The notes below the pieces were generated by a model, which searched no databases, was not told the DNA's origin, and was given only the letters and a program-made list of their open reading frames with translations. From Rhodalgimonas zhirmunskyi (lineage in GTDB: Bacteria; Pseudomonadota; Alphaproteobacteria; Rhodobacterales; Rhodobacteraceae), in contig JANFFA010000002.1 in assembly GCA_030848925.1 (NCBI GenBank), positions 186,001-250,000 on the forward strand: a stretch of 64,000 nt of DNA, read 5' to 3'. Each line of letters starts with the position of its first letter. Position 1 is the stretch's first letter. This document shows positions 52,884-61,742 of this stretch, piece by piece. A program made the position numbers and the translations under genes.

Positions 52884-53191
52884 AGCCGCGCTTGATTACA
52901 CCTCTGTCCTGCACGAGTCGAGTGCCCGCTTCGATATCGCCTCATGTGGACATCAACCCGGCCCTGCGCAATCCGTTCCACCCTGCCTTATCGCGACTTC
53001 GCGCCCCGGCTTCACTTGACCGGAAGTATCCCGGGGGTTTGGGGGCAGCGCCCCCAATCAAACGAATCCTGCGTGCGCAGCACTCATTTGGATCAGACCC
53101 TCACAGATCACGCCCCGCCCAACTAACGCCCCCGTTGCCAAGGTCCGAATTCGGCCCTAGACCATTTCCAACCCCACATCGGAGATCCCGG
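52884..53191. other. Intergenic region upstream of the purine-catabolism operon
   Basis: About 308 nt between divergent genes. It contains copy f of the dispersed repeat (53010-53055). Otherwise no gene or clear operator is recognised; the frame in register with the allantoinase gene is open but lacks a start with a good ribosome-binding site before 53192. Confidence 0.5.
53010..53055 (-). repeat. Dispersed intergenic repeat, copy f
   Basis: On the minus strand: hairpin GGGGGCGCTGCCCCC, then AACCCCCGGGATACTTCC and CAAGTGAAG, the same order as copy d at 30766. Confidence 0.7.
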
Positions 53192-54604
53192 ATGACCCGC
53201 TATCCGCGCAACATGATCGGCCATGGTCCCACGCCCCCCAACCCACAGTGGCCGGGCGGCGCGAAAATCGCCGTGCAATTCGTGCTGAATTACGAAGAGG
53301 GCGGCGAAAACTCCATCCTGCACGGCGACGGCGCGAGCGAGGCGTTCCTGTCGGACATCGCCGGCGCGCAGCCGTGGCCGGGGCAGAGGCACTGGAACAT
53401 GGAATCGATCTATGACTACGGCGCGCGCGCGGGCTTCTGGCGCTTGCACCGGCTGTTCACCGAAAGCGGCATCCCGCTGACGATCTATGGCGTCGCCACT
53501 GCGCTGGCCCGCAGCCCCGAGCAGGTCGAAGCGATGAAAGACGCGGGCTGGGAAATCGCCAGCCACGGCCTCAAATGGGTCGAGCACAAGGACATGCCCG
53601 AAGAGGAAGAGCGCGCCAGCATTGCCGAGGCGATCCGCCTGCACACCGAAGTGGTCGGCGCCCGCCCGCGCGGTTGGTACACCGGCCGGTGCAGCGCCAA
53701 TACCGTGCGGCTGGTCGCCGAAGAGGGCGGGTTCGACTACATCAGCGACACCTATGACGACGACCTGCCCTATTGGATCGAGGTCGACGCGCGTGATCAG
53801 CTGATCATCCCCTATACGCTGGAAGCCAATGACATGCGCTTCGCCACCGCCCCCGGCTGGGTCACGGGCGAGGATTTCGGCAGCTACCTGCGCGCCGCCT
53901 TCGACACGCTTTATCACGAGGGGGTGCAAGGCCGCCCCGCAATGATGAGCATCGGCCTGCACAACCGCCTTGTCGGGCGGCCCGGCAAGATCGCCGCGCT
54001 GAAGAAGTTCATCGACTACATCAGCACCTTCGACGACGTCTGGACCCCACGCCGGGTCGAGATCGCCGAGCATTGGGCCCACACCCATCCGCACCAGCGC
54101 CGCGAGCGCCCCAGCCAGATGGAAAAACCGCGCTTCATCGAGGCCTTCGGCAGCATCATCGAGCATTCCCCATGGGTGGCCGAACGCGCCTGGGGGCTGG
54201 AACTTGGCCCGGCGCATGACCGGCCCGCCGGGCTGGCCAATGCGCTGGCGCGGGTGTTTCGCAATGCCAGCGCCGAAGAACGCCTTGGCGTGCTGCGCGC
54301 CCATCCCGACCTTGCCGGGAAACTCGCCGCCGCCAAGCGCCTGACGGCGGAAAGCTCGGCAGAGCAGCAAAGCGCCGGGCTTGACGCGCTGACCGATGAC
54401 GAGCGCGCGCGCTTTACCGCGTTGAACGACGCTTACGTTGAAAAACACGGCTTTCCCTTCATCATCGCGGTGCGCGATCATGACAAGGCCGGCATCCTTG
54501 CCGCCTTTGAACGCCGCATCAACAACGACACCGAGACCGAGTTCGACGAGGCCTGTCGGCAGGTCGAGCGCATCGCGCGGCTCAGGTTGGAGGACATGTT
54601 GTGA
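53192..54604 (+). CDS. puuE: Fusion of PuuE-type allantoinase and OHCU decarboxylase (UraD)
   Basis: 470 residues with two enzymes in one chain. Residues 1 to about 300 are a polysaccharide-deacetylase-like PuuE allantoinase (RYPRNMIGHGPTPPNPQWPGG, QFVLNYEEGGENSILHGD, GWEIASHGLKW, ISDTYDDDLPYW) that opens allantoin to allantoate. Residues about 305-470 are UraD (WVAERAWGLELG, LRAHPDLAGKLA, FTALNDAYVEKHGFPFIIAV), which decarboxylates OHCU to S-allantoin. Fusion places consecutive uric-acid steps together. ATG 53192 follows GGAGATCCCGG. The next gene overlaps by 4 nt. Confidence 0.93.
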   Translation: MTRYPRNMIGHGPTPPNPQWPGGAKIAVQFVLNYEEGGENSILHGDGASEAFLSDIAGAQPWPGQRHWNMESIYDYGARAGFWRLHRLFTESGIPLTIYGVATALARSPEQVEAMKDAGWEIASHGLKWVEHKDMPEEEERASIAEAIRLHTEVVGARPRGWYTGRCSANTVRLVAEEGGFDYISDTYDDDLPYWIEVDARDQLIIPYTLEANDMRFATAPGWVTGEDFGSYLRAAFDTLYHEGVQGRPAMMSIGLHNRLVGRPGKIAALKKFIDYISTFDDVWTPRRVEIAEHWAHTHPHQRRERPSQMEKPRFIEAFGSIIEHSPWVAERAWGLELGPAHDRPAGLANALARVFRNASAEERLGVLRAHPDLAGKLAAAKRLTAESSAEQQSAGLDALTDDERARFTALNDAYVEKHGFPFIIAVRDHDKAGILAAFERRINNDTETEFDEACRQVERIARLRLEDML

Positions 54605-55482
54605 GTGACTTCCCGCTCAAGGATGAACCCTACGCCTATCCCGAAGGCGGCCATGTCGATCAGGCGGGCAATCCCGAGGGCACGGCGATCTTCACCCCTG
54701 CCTATGCCGTGCTGCCCGGCCATACGATGCGCGACATCGTCACCAGTTTCCTGCCCGGCTGGGTCAACACCCGCGCATGGATTCTGGCCCGCCCGATGAC
54801 GGGGTTTGCCGAAACCTTCGCCCAATACGCCGTCGAGGTGGCGCCGGGCGGAGGCAGTCACGAACCCGAACCCGATGTCGAAGCACAGGCGGTGATTTTC
54901 ATTCAGCGCGGCGAGGCGCGCCTGACCCTTGGGCGCGCCAATATCGAACTGCGCGCCGGGCATCTGGCCTATATCCCGGCCAGCGCGGTCTGGACGCTGT
55001 GGAACACCGGTGACGATTACCTGAACTTCCTGTGGATCAGGAAGCGCTACGAGCCGCTTCCCGGCCAGCAACCGCCCGAGGCCAAGGTGCTGCACGAAAC
55101 CGATGTGCCGCGCTCACCGATGCCCGATTGCGACGGGCGCTGGGCGACGCAGCGGTTTTTCGACCCGTTCGACCTGCGCCATGATTTCCACGTCAATATC
55201 GTGACCTTCCAGCCCGGCGGGCGCATCCCGTTTGCCGAAACCCATGTGATGGAACACGGGCTATACGTGCTGGAAGGGCGCGCGCGCTATCTTCTCAACA
55301 CCGATTGGGTCGAGGTCGGCCCCGGCGATTTCATGTGGCTGCGCGCGTTTTGCCCGCAGGCCTGCATCGCCGTGGGTGACCGGCCCTTCCGCTACCTGCT
55401 CTACAAGGACGTGAACCGCCACCCCTCGCTTGCCTTGGGCAAACCCGGTGCCATCCGCCGCCCGCCGATGCAGCCGGAGTGA
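54601..55482 (+). CDS. allE: (S)-ureidoglycine aminohydrolase
   Basis: 293-residue bicupin. Two cupin domains: about 60-135 (GGGSHEPEPDVEAQAVIFIQRGEA) and about 200-275 (NIVTFQPGGRIPFAETHVMEHG then LYVLEGRARYLL). The second carries the Mn-binding Glu/His/Gln-type residues of AllE/UGlyAH. It releases ammonia from (S)-ureidoglycine, giving (S)-ureidoglycolate. GTG 54601 overlaps the allantoinase stop. Allantoate amidohydrolase (AllC), which would make its substrate, is not in this cluster. Confidence 0.9.
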   Translation: MSDFPLKDEPYAYPEGGHVDQAGNPEGTAIFTPAYAVLPGHTMRDIVTSFLPGWVNTRAWILARPMTGFAETFAQYAVEVAPGGGSHEPEPDVEAQAVIFIQRGEARLTLGRANIELRAGHLAYIPASAVWTLWNTGDDYLNFLWIRKRYEPLPGQQPPEAKVLHETDVPRSPMPDCDGRWATQRFFDPFDLRHDFHVNIVTFQPGGRIPFAETHVMEHGLYVLEGRARYLLNTDWVEVGPGDFMWLRAFCPQACIAVGDRPFRYLLYKDVNRHPSLALGKPGAIRRPPMQPE

Positions 55483-55486
55483 GAGG

Positions 55487-55978
55487 ATGGAGAAGATCCT
55501 GATCCAGCCGCTGACCGCCCACGCCTTTGCCCCCTTCGGCGATGTGCTCGAAGTTGCGGGCACACCGGACAAGATGATCAACGAGGGGCTGTGCGGGCGC
55601 TATCACGACCGCGCCGCCCTCGATTTCGGACCTGATGGACGTGCCGGGATTTCGATCTTCGACGCGAAGCCGCGCGCCCTGCCCTATGAATTGCACCTGC
55701 TCGAGCGCCACCCCGAGGGCAGTCAGGCCTTCATCCCGATGCATGGGCAGGCGTGGCTGGTGATCGTGGCCCCGGATGCAGGGGGACGCCCGGGAAAACC
55801 GCTCGCTTTTCGGGCAACGGGGGCGCAGGGCATCAATTTTCATCGCGCCACGTGGCATGGCGTCTTGACGCCCCTCGCCGCGCCCGGCCTGTTTGCGGTT
55901 GTGGACAGGATCGGGGAAACCCCTAATCTGGAAGAATACCGGCTGGATCGGCCCTACCTGATCAGCGCCGGACCATAG
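55487..55978 (+). CDS. allA: Ureidoglycolate lyase
   Basis: 163 residues, the usual AllA length. Splits ureidoglycolate into glyoxylate and urea. LTAHAFAPFGDVLE is the typical start; GISIFDAKPRALPYELHLLERHP, SQAFIPMHGQAWLVIVAP and NFHRATWHGVLTPL carry the conserved residues of the family. GTGAGAGG lies at the start, 4 nt after allE. The glyoxylate formed can enter the same pool as that from glycolate oxidase at 19-23 kb. Confidence 0.93.
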   Translation: MEKILIQPLTAHAFAPFGDVLEVAGTPDKMINEGLCGRYHDRAALDFGPDGRAGISIFDAKPRALPYELHLLERHPEGSQAFIPMHGQAWLVIVAPDAGGRPGKPLAFRATGAQGINFHRATWHGVLTPLAAPGLFAVVDRIGETPNLEEYRLDRPYLISAGP

Positions 55979-56036
55979 AAGCCGCCCCGACAGAGGCGCG
56001 GCCAAACCAAAGCCTGACCAACGGAGGGACAACCAC

Positions 56037-57491
56037 ATGGCCGCATCATCCATCGGGACGCCAGAGCAACTGCGCGATCCGAATTACACACCCCCCATCA
56101 GCCGCGCCGTGCCGCTGGGCATCCAGCACGTTCTGGCGATGTTCGTGTCGAACGTGACACCGGCGATCATCGTCGCCAATGCCGCCGGGTTCGGCTTTGG
56201 CTCGAACAGCCCGGATTTTCCCGAACTGCTCTACATGATCCAGATGTCGATGCTGTTCGCCGGATTGGCGACCTTGATGCAGACCATCGGCATGGGGCCG
56301 GTGGGCGCGCGCCTGCCGGTGGTGCAGGGCACGAGTTTCGCTTTCATCCCGATCATGATTCCGCTGGTGGCGGGCAAGGGCGTCGATGCGCTGGCCGCGC
56401 TGTTCGGCGGCGTTCTGATCGGCGGCTTGTTCCACGCGGCCCTTGGCACGGTGATCGGCAAGATCCGCTTTGCCCTGCCGCCGCTGGTGACGGGGCTTGT
56501 GGTCACGATGATCGGCCTCGCGCTGGTCAAGGTGGGGATCGAATACGCCGCCGGGGGCGTCCCGGCCAAAGCGTCAGGCGCGGCCAGCTACGGTGGCTTG
56601 ATGAGCTGGTCCGCGGCGCTGGTGGTGATTTTCGTCACGCTGGGGCTCAAATTCTTTGCCCGCGGCATGCTGAGCATTTCGGCGGTGCTGGTGGGGATCA
56701 TGGTGGGCTATGTCTATGCCATGGCGATGGGCATGTTGCCGGTCGACAAGATCACCGGAAGCTGGTCCAACGCCGCCGCCTTCGCCCTACCGCAACCGTT
56801 CAAATATGGCTTTGAATTCTCGGTCGCCGCCGTGATCGGCTTCTGTCTCATGGCGTTCGTGTCGGCGGTTGAAACCGTGGGCGACGTCAGCGGCATCTGC
56901 AAGGGCGGCGCGGGGCGTGAGGCCACCGACAAGGAGATCGCAGGCGCGACCTATGCCGATGGTCTGGGCACCGCCGTCGCCGGAATTTTCGGCGGCTTTC
57001 CCAACACCTCGTTCAGCCAAAACGTCGGGCTGATCGCGATGACCGGCGTGATGAGCCGCCATGTCGTAACCTTCGGCGCGATCTTCCTGATCATCTGCGG
57101 CCTTGTGCCCAAGGTGGGCGGCGTGATCCGCACCATCCCGATCGAGGTGCTGGGCGGCGGTGTGATCGTGATGTTCGGCATGGTCGTGGCCTCGGGCATT
57201 TCGATGCTGTCGGACGTGAACTGGAACCGGCGCAACATGGTGATTTTCGCCGTGGCGCTGTCGATCGGGTTGGGTCTTCAGCTTGAGGTGATGAACGTGC
57301 CGCCGGGGTCGCCCAACGCGCTGCAACACCTGCCCGATACGCTGCGCATCCTTGGGGCCTCGGGCATCCTGCCCGCCGCGCTGATCGCGATCGTGCTGAA
57401 CCTGATCCTGCCACAAGAACTGTCCGATGAATCCATCGACGAAGTTTCGGGCGGGATGAAAGGGCAAAACACCGGCAAGCTGCCGCATTGA
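56037..57491 (+). CDS. NCS2-family purine (xanthine/urate) permease
   Basis: 484 residues, 12-14 membrane helices. NCS2 signature elements: GIQHVLAMFVSNVTPAIIVANA, VQGTSFAFIPIMIP, and AFVSAVETVGDVSGIC with the Glu that contacts the base, followed by GGFPNTSFSQNVGLIAMTGV (the QNVG motif). The Glu-Asn pair and the operon context favour xanthine or uric acid over uracil. H+ or Na+ symport is expected. It follows allA by 58 nt; a GntR gene lies downstream on the other strand. Confidence 0.9.
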   Translation: MAASSIGTPEQLRDPNYTPPISRAVPLGIQHVLAMFVSNVTPAIIVANAAGFGFGSNSPDFPELLYMIQMSMLFAGLATLMQTIGMGPVGARLPVVQGTSFAFIPIMIPLVAGKGVDALAALFGGVLIGGLFHAALGTVIGKIRFALPPLVTGLVVTMIGLALVKVGIEYAAGGVPAKASGAASYGGLMSWSAALVVIFVTLGLKFFARGMLSISAVLVGIMVGYVYAMAMGMLPVDKITGSWSNAAAFALPQPFKYGFEFSVAAVIGFCLMAFVSAVETVGDVSGICKGGAGREATDKEIAGATYADGLGTAVAGIFGGFPNTSFSQNVGLIAMTGVMSRHVVTFGAIFLIICGLVPKVGGVIRTIPIEVLGGGVIVMFGMVVASGISMLSDVNWNRRNMVIFAVALSIGLGLQLEVMNVPPGSPNALQHLPDTLRILGASGILPAALIAIVLNLILPQELSDESIDEVSGGMKGQNTGKLPH

Positions 57492-57577
57492 ACGGGTAGA
57501 GGGCGATGGCGCGGGCGTCAGCCCGGGCCATCGCCCGACCCTTTCCCCGGCAGGGCACGGCCCTTGGTGCGGGAAAA

Positions 57578-58150
57578 TCAGAGCAGTTCTTCGATCCCGA
57601 GCGAGGCGATCAATTCGTAATAGCCAAAGATCACCATCACGAAGAACGCCACCAGCACCAGTTCGTATTTGAAATGATGCGCGTGGAAAAAGCTGCGGTC
57701 GCGATGGTGCAGGATGTCCATCAACTCATCCCCGAACCGCACCGACAGGAAGGTGCCCACCGCCGACAGCGCGATCACCCCCCAATAGGGCCACGGCGTC
57801 AGCAGGATCTGGTGAAACACCCGGGTGATCAGGGTCGTCTGGTAATAATCGGGCGCCAGCAGAAGCGTGGCGATGTTAAGCGTGATCGCAATCGTCCAGA
57901 CCGCCATTTCGGCCCGCACCATGCGGATGCCGAACAGCAGGCGCAGCGGGAAATCCAGCAGAAACCCGGCATCGGCCACCGGGGTGCAAAGCACGAAAAA
58001 GCTCCACGTCAGGGCCGCCGCGATGCCGCCGGTGGCAATGTCGAACTTGAGCGAGAGATAGATGAAATACCCCACCAAAAGCGCCAGCAGAAGCGCGAAC
58101 TTGAGCAGGACCTGTCGGCCCGGTTTCTGTTTGGTCTTGGTATCGGTCAT
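57578..58150 (-). CDS. Membrane protein of unknown function
   Basis: 190 residues with about five helices (approximately 14-33, 38-56, 78-100, 120-140, 164-184). A His-rich cytoplasmic or periplasmic loop HHRDRSFFHAHHFKYE precedes the last helix and could bind a metal; that is inference. No family recognised. Same strand as the GntR gene, whose stop is 9 nt upstream of this start, so the two are probably co-transcribed, next to the purine permease. Confidence 0.7.
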   Translation of the reverse strand: MTDTKTKQKPGRQVLLKFALLLALLVGYFIYLSLKFDIATGGIAAALTWSFFVLCTPVADAGFLLDFPLRLLFGIRMVRAEMAVWTIAITLNIATLLLAPDYYQTTLITRVFHQILLTPWPYWGVIALSAVGTFLSVRFGDELMDILHHRDRSFFHAHHFKYELVLVAFFVMVIFGYYELIASLGIEELL

Positions 58151-58159
58151 GTGCGCTCT

Positions 58160-58807
58160 CTAACTCAGCAGCATTTTCAAACCTTGGGTCACGTCGGATC
58201 GCACCGCAAGGCGCAACCCCGGCTCATCCCCCTCTTTCAACGCGGCAATGATCATCCGGTGATAGGGGGGTAACTCCTTATGCCTTAACCGCCCGTAAAG
58301 TTGCCTCATGGTCGGCCCAAGTTGCAACCACACGGTTTCGGCCATGGCCAGCATCGCAGGCGCCTGTGCGCGCAGGTAGAGCGTGCGGTGAAATTCAAGG
58401 TTGGTGCGGATGTAGCCCACTGGATCATGCGCCTCAATCCGCCCGGCAAGGCCCGCATTGATCGCCTGCAGCCGGTCGATCAGGGCCATGTGGGCGCGCG
58501 GCAGGGCGCGGCTGGCAAGTTCCACTTCGATCAAGGTGCGCAGCGCGGCCAGTTCCTCGATCCGCTCGGCGGACAGTTCCGGCGTGGCGACGCGGCCCGA
58601 GGCCGACATCGAAAGCGCGCCTTCGGCCACCAACCGACGCAGCGCCTCGCGCGCGGGGGTCATGCTGACGCCGAATTCGTTGCCAATACCGCGCAGGGTC
58701 ATCGCGTGGCCCGGCATCAGGTCGCCGTGCATGATGCGCGCGCGCAGCCCGCGATAAACGCGATCATGGGCAGAGGGGGATGGATCGGTGCGCGGTTGAC
58801 TCAGCAT
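58160..58807 (-). CDS. GntR-family (FadR/FCD) transcriptional regulator
   Basis: 215 residues. N-terminal winged helix at about 12-75 (DRVYRGLRARIMHGDLMPGHA, FGVSMTPAREALRRLVAEG) and a C-terminal FCD ligand-binding helical bundle (ELAALRTLIEVELASRALP, NLEFHRTLYLRAQ with the metal-binding Asn/His pattern). Such regulators bind carboxylic acids. Its place beside purine-degradation genes suggests it controls them, with an ureide or glyoxylate as effector, which is inference. A perfect palindrome lies 8 nt before the start, and there is no clear ribosome-binding site. Confidence 0.88.
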   Translation of the reverse strand: MLSQPRTDPSPSAHDRVYRGLRARIMHGDLMPGHAMTLRGIGNEFGVSMTPAREALRRLVAEGALSMSASGRVATPELSAERIEELAALRTLIEVELASRALPRAHMALIDRLQAINAGLAGRIEAHDPVGYIRTNLEFHRTLYLRAQAPAMLAMAETVWLQLGPTMRQLYGRLRHKELPPYHRMIIAALKEGDEPGLRLAVRSDVTQGLKMLLS

Positions 58808-58814
58808 GAAAGCG

Positions 58815-58826
58815 TTGTGATCACAA
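58815..58826. promoter_or_regulatory. Palindromic operator candidate TTGTGATCACAA
   Basis: Perfect 12-bp palindrome, 8-19 nt upstream of the GntR start codon. Its A/T-rich symmetric form resembles sites of FCD-type GntR proteins, so autoregulation is plausible. Confidence 0.5.
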
Positions 58827-58838
58827 AACGCGGCATGG

Positions 58839-60023
58839 TCAATCCCGGTCGTCGACCTGCGCCTTGGCATAGGCGGCCGCATGGCGCCCCGCCCACGCGC
58901 CCGTGGCCATGCAGGCGGTCAGAAGATAGCCCCCTGTCGGGGCCTCCCAATCCAGCATTTCCCCGGCGGCAAAGGTGCCGGGACTGTCGCGCAGCATGAG
59001 CCCCGCGTCGAGCGCGTCAAACCGCAGGCCACCAGCGGTGGAAATCGCCTCGTCCATCGGGCGCGGGCCAGTGTGGCGCAGCGGCAGCGCCTTGATCAGC
59101 GGCGCGGGGTCGGCGGGCATGGGCCCGGTTAGCATTGGACGGGCGAACTCCATCAGGAGGGCGGTTTTCACCGGATCAAGCCGCAACGCCTTGCGCAGGC
59201 GGTTGGACAGGCTTTCCTTGCCGGGGCGTTTGGACAGTTTCTGGCGGATCTGATCCACGCTCAGATCCGGCAACAGGTCAATTGTCAGCGCCGCGCCCTC
59301 ACGCATCGGGCGCGAAACGGCATAGATGCCGCCGCCTTCGACGCCACGCTTGGAAATGACGAATTCCCCCTGTGCGGTCATGTCCCCGGCCCGCAGGATC
59401 ACGTTCTTCACCGGCTGGCCGAAGTGCTTTTCCATATGCGGCGACCAATCGACAAGAAAACCCATGTTCGCAGGCAGAAACGGGGCGCGTTGCGCGGTCG
59501 AAAACCGCTCTGCCCATGCGCCATCCGAGCCGAGCCTTGCCCAGCTTGCCCCGCCCAGCGCCAGAACGGTGACATCCGCCGCAACCTCTTGCCGCCCCTC
59601 GGGCGTGTCAAAGGCCGTGCCGCCCAGCCAGCGCCAGCGGCGGCGCAATTCGACGCCAGAACCATCGAGCCGGGCCAGCCACGCGCGCAACAACGGCGAG
59701 GCCTTCATCGCCTTGGGAAACACCCGGCCCGAAGAGCCGGTGAACAGCGGCTGGCCCAGCCCTTCGGCCCATGCGCGCGCCTGCTCTGGTCCAAAGGCTG
59801 AAAGCATCGGGCGCAGGGGCGTGGCCGCCGCGCCGTAGGCCGCGAGGAATTCCTCGAACGGCTCATCCTTGGTCAGGTTCAACCCCGATTTCCCCGCCAT
59901 CAAGAATTTGCGCGCGGGCGACGGCTTGGCCTCGGCCACAATCACGCGCAGGCCGGCGCGGGCCAGCTCCTCTGCGGCCACCAACCCGGCGGGGCCCGCC
60001 CCGATGACGAGGGCGGTTTTCAC
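58839..60023 (-). CDS. BaiN/HI0933-type NAD(P)/FAD flavoprotein
   Basis: 394 residues. N-terminal FAD fold VIGAGPAGLVAAEELARAG, then RKFLMAGKSGLNLTKDE, a hallmark of the HI0933/BaiN family, FTGSSGRVFP, ALGGASWARLGSDG, and the C-terminal STAGGLRFDALD and APTGGYLLTACMATGAWAGR. The subgroup with GLNLTKDE is known to me as a distinct flavoprotein family without a proven reaction. GTG 60023 overlaps the stop of the MscS-type gene by 4 nt, so the two are one operon. Confidence 0.87.
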   Translation of the reverse strand: MKTALVIGAGPAGLVAAEELARAGLRVIVAEAKPSPARKFLMAGKSGLNLTKDEPFEEFLAAYGAAATPLRPMLSAFGPEQARAWAEGLGQPLFTGSSGRVFPKAMKASPLLRAWLARLDGSGVELRRRWRWLGGTAFDTPEGRQEVAADVTVLALGGASWARLGSDGAWAERFSTAQRAPFLPANMGFLVDWSPHMEKHFGQPVKNVILRAGDMTAQGEFVISKRGVEGGGIYAVSRPMREGAALTIDLLPDLSVDQIRQKLSKRPGKESLSNRLRKALRLDPVKTALLMEFARPMLTGPMPADPAPLIKALPLRHTGPRPMDEAISTAGGLRFDALDAGLMLRDSPGTFAAGEMLDWEAPTGGYLLTACMATGAWAGRHAAAYAKAQVDDRD

Positions 60024-61342
60024 GCCTCCCCTGACGTGTCCGGCACGTTGCGCATTTCGATCACGCGGCGCGGATAGGGGATTTCGATGTCATGCTCTTT
60101 CAACGCGTTCCAGATCGTCATCAGCACCTCGGGCGTGAAGCGGTTCTTGCCGTCGTCGATCCCGTTGACCCAGAATTCGACCGCGAAATCGACGCCTGAA
60201 TCCCCGAAGCCGCGCAATTCGCAATCCGGCCCGTCGGGATCGTCCAACACGAAGTCGAGCTTGCGCACCGCCTCTTCGATGATACCGGGGACAAGGTTGA
60301 TATCGGTGTCATAGCTGACGGAAAACGGTGCCTCGTAACGGTTTGCGCTGCCTTGATCGGAATAGTTGACGACGCGGGTGGTGATGAAATCCTCGTTCGG
60401 AACGACGATCCAGCGACCATCGAAACTTTCAAGGATGGTGGCGCGCGCGGTCATCTTGACGATGGTGCCCGCCTCGCCGCCGTCCAGTTCGACGTAATCA
60501 CCGACCGTCGCCTGCCCTTCCAGCAACAGGATCACGCCCGAGATGAAGTTCGACGCGATCTTTTGCAGTCCGAAGCCAAGGCCGACACCGATCGCACCGC
60601 CCAGCACGGCGAGCGAAGTCAGTGAAATCCCCATGATGTTCATCAACAACAGGAACGCGATGCCGAAAATCATGATCTCGGCGGTCTTGATGGCCAGCGT
60701 GCGGGTGGCCGGGCGCATCGGCTGTTTCGACAGCAGCGCCGCGCTTTGATCGTTCGACCAGCGGCCAAGCCAGAACAGAAGCGACCCGGCGATCAACCCG
60801 CGCACCAGCGCCATGGCCGAGAACGAGATATTGCCAAGCGACACCACCGTTTCGGTCAGCTTGATTTCGACCAGCCCCAGAAGCCCAACGGCATAAAGCG
60901 CCATGATCGGGATCAGGACATACCGGCCCAGTAGGTTCAGGAACGGATCGGTGATAATCTCTTTCACCAGCACCCGCGCGGCCAAAAGCAGGAACACCCG
61001 CTTGCCAAAGGCGATCACGGCACCCGAACCGAACAGCGAGCGGGTGACGCTTTCGCCAATCCCGGTCAGCACATAAGCCAGCACCGGCAACAAGAGCGGC
61101 ACGAAGATCAAAACGAAACGGCGCGCCTGCGCGATGATCCCAGCCTGATCCTCGGTCGGGGTCAAAAGGCGGGTCAGCATCGGACGCAGCTTGCGGGTGA
61201 TCATCCACGCCAGCAGCCACGCAAGGATCAGCAGCCCGAATTGCGACCATGCCGCAGGCGACATCAGCCAGCCCTCGGCGATCTCCCAGCCTTGCTGCGC
61301 ATAGCCCAGCGCTTGTTTCACGATTTCCGGTTGGCCTTCCAT
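60020..61342 (-). CDS. MscS-family mechanosensitive ion channel protein
   Basis: 440 residues. N-terminal helices at about 32-48, 72-92, 105-125, 135-155, 175-195 and 220-240, then the conserved MscS pore helix and beta domain: SLAVLGGAIGVGLGFGLQKIA (about 245-265), NFISGVILLLEGQATVGDYV and VVPNEDFITTRVVNYS. A C-terminal alpha/beta vestibule follows (EFWVNGIDDGKNRFTPEV). It opens with membrane tension on hypo-osmotic shock, or has a signalling role. Co-transcribed with the downstream flavoprotein. Confidence 0.93.
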   Translation of the reverse strand: MEGQPEIVKQALGYAQQGWEIAEGWLMSPAAWSQFGLLILAWLLAWMITRKLRPMLTRLLTPTEDQAGIIAQARRFVLIFVPLLLPVLAYVLTGIGESVTRSLFGSGAVIAFGKRVFLLLAARVLVKEIITDPFLNLLGRYVLIPIMALYAVGLLGLVEIKLTETVVSLGNISFSAMALVRGLIAGSLLFWLGRWSNDQSAALLSKQPMRPATRTLAIKTAEIMIFGIAFLLLMNIMGISLTSLAVLGGAIGVGLGFGLQKIASNFISGVILLLEGQATVGDYVELDGGEAGTIVKMTARATILESFDGRWIVVPNEDFITTRVVNYSDQGSANRYEAPFSVSYDTDINLVPGIIEEAVRKLDFVLDDPDGPDCELRGFGDSGVDFAVEFWVNGIDDGKNRFTPEVLMTIWNALKEHDIEIPYPRRVIEMRNVPDTSGEA

Positions 61343-61402
61343 CGGGCGCCCCTCACTCTTACCTTTGCAAATGCTCTAGCAGCCAGAGAGGAAAGGGCAA
61401 GC

Positions 61403-61717
61403 ATGGGTTTGGATGCGGAAAGGGCGGGCGATCCGGTTTGCCCGCTATGTGGGCGCGCGATCCCCGAGGGCGTGCCGCAAAGCCGCCATCACCTGATTCC
61501 GCGACTGCGCGGCGGCAAGGGCGGCGAAACCGTGCAGCTGCATCAGATCTGTCATAACGAGATTCACGCGACGCTGAGCGAGACGGAGTTGGCCCGCGAT
61601 TACAGCACCATCGCGGCGCTGCGCAGCCATCCCCGGCTGGCCAAGTTCATCGCTTGGGTGGCAAAGCGCCCGCCTGCCTTCAAGTCCAAGACCCCCGGCA
61701 AGCGACGCCAACGTTAA
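61403..61717 (+). CDS. HNH-endonuclease-fold protein
   Basis: 104 residues. CPLCGR (Cys13, Cys16) and ICHNEIH (Cys50, His51, His55) frame a zinc finger, and RHHLIPRLRGG supplies the catalytic His pair of the HNH fold; QLHQICHNEIH completes it. The C-terminal 35 residues are very basic (FKSKTPGKRRQR), fitting nucleic-acid binding. No methylase or other restriction partner is adjacent, so a repair or housekeeping role is more likely than restriction. AGAGAGGAAAGG precedes the ATG. Confidence 0.8.
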   Translation: MGLDAERAGDPVCPLCGRAIPEGVPQSRHHLIPRLRGGKGGETVQLHQICHNEIHATLSETELARDYSTIAALRSHPRLAKFIAWVAKRPPAFKSKTPGKRRQR

Positions 61718-61742
61718 GTGCCCGCAGCGCGGCGCACCCGCG

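Noticed and set aside
61403-61717. HNH protein as a restriction endonuclease
   Set aside because: No methyltransferase or specificity gene nearby, only a short HNH core with a basic tail beside housekeeping genes.
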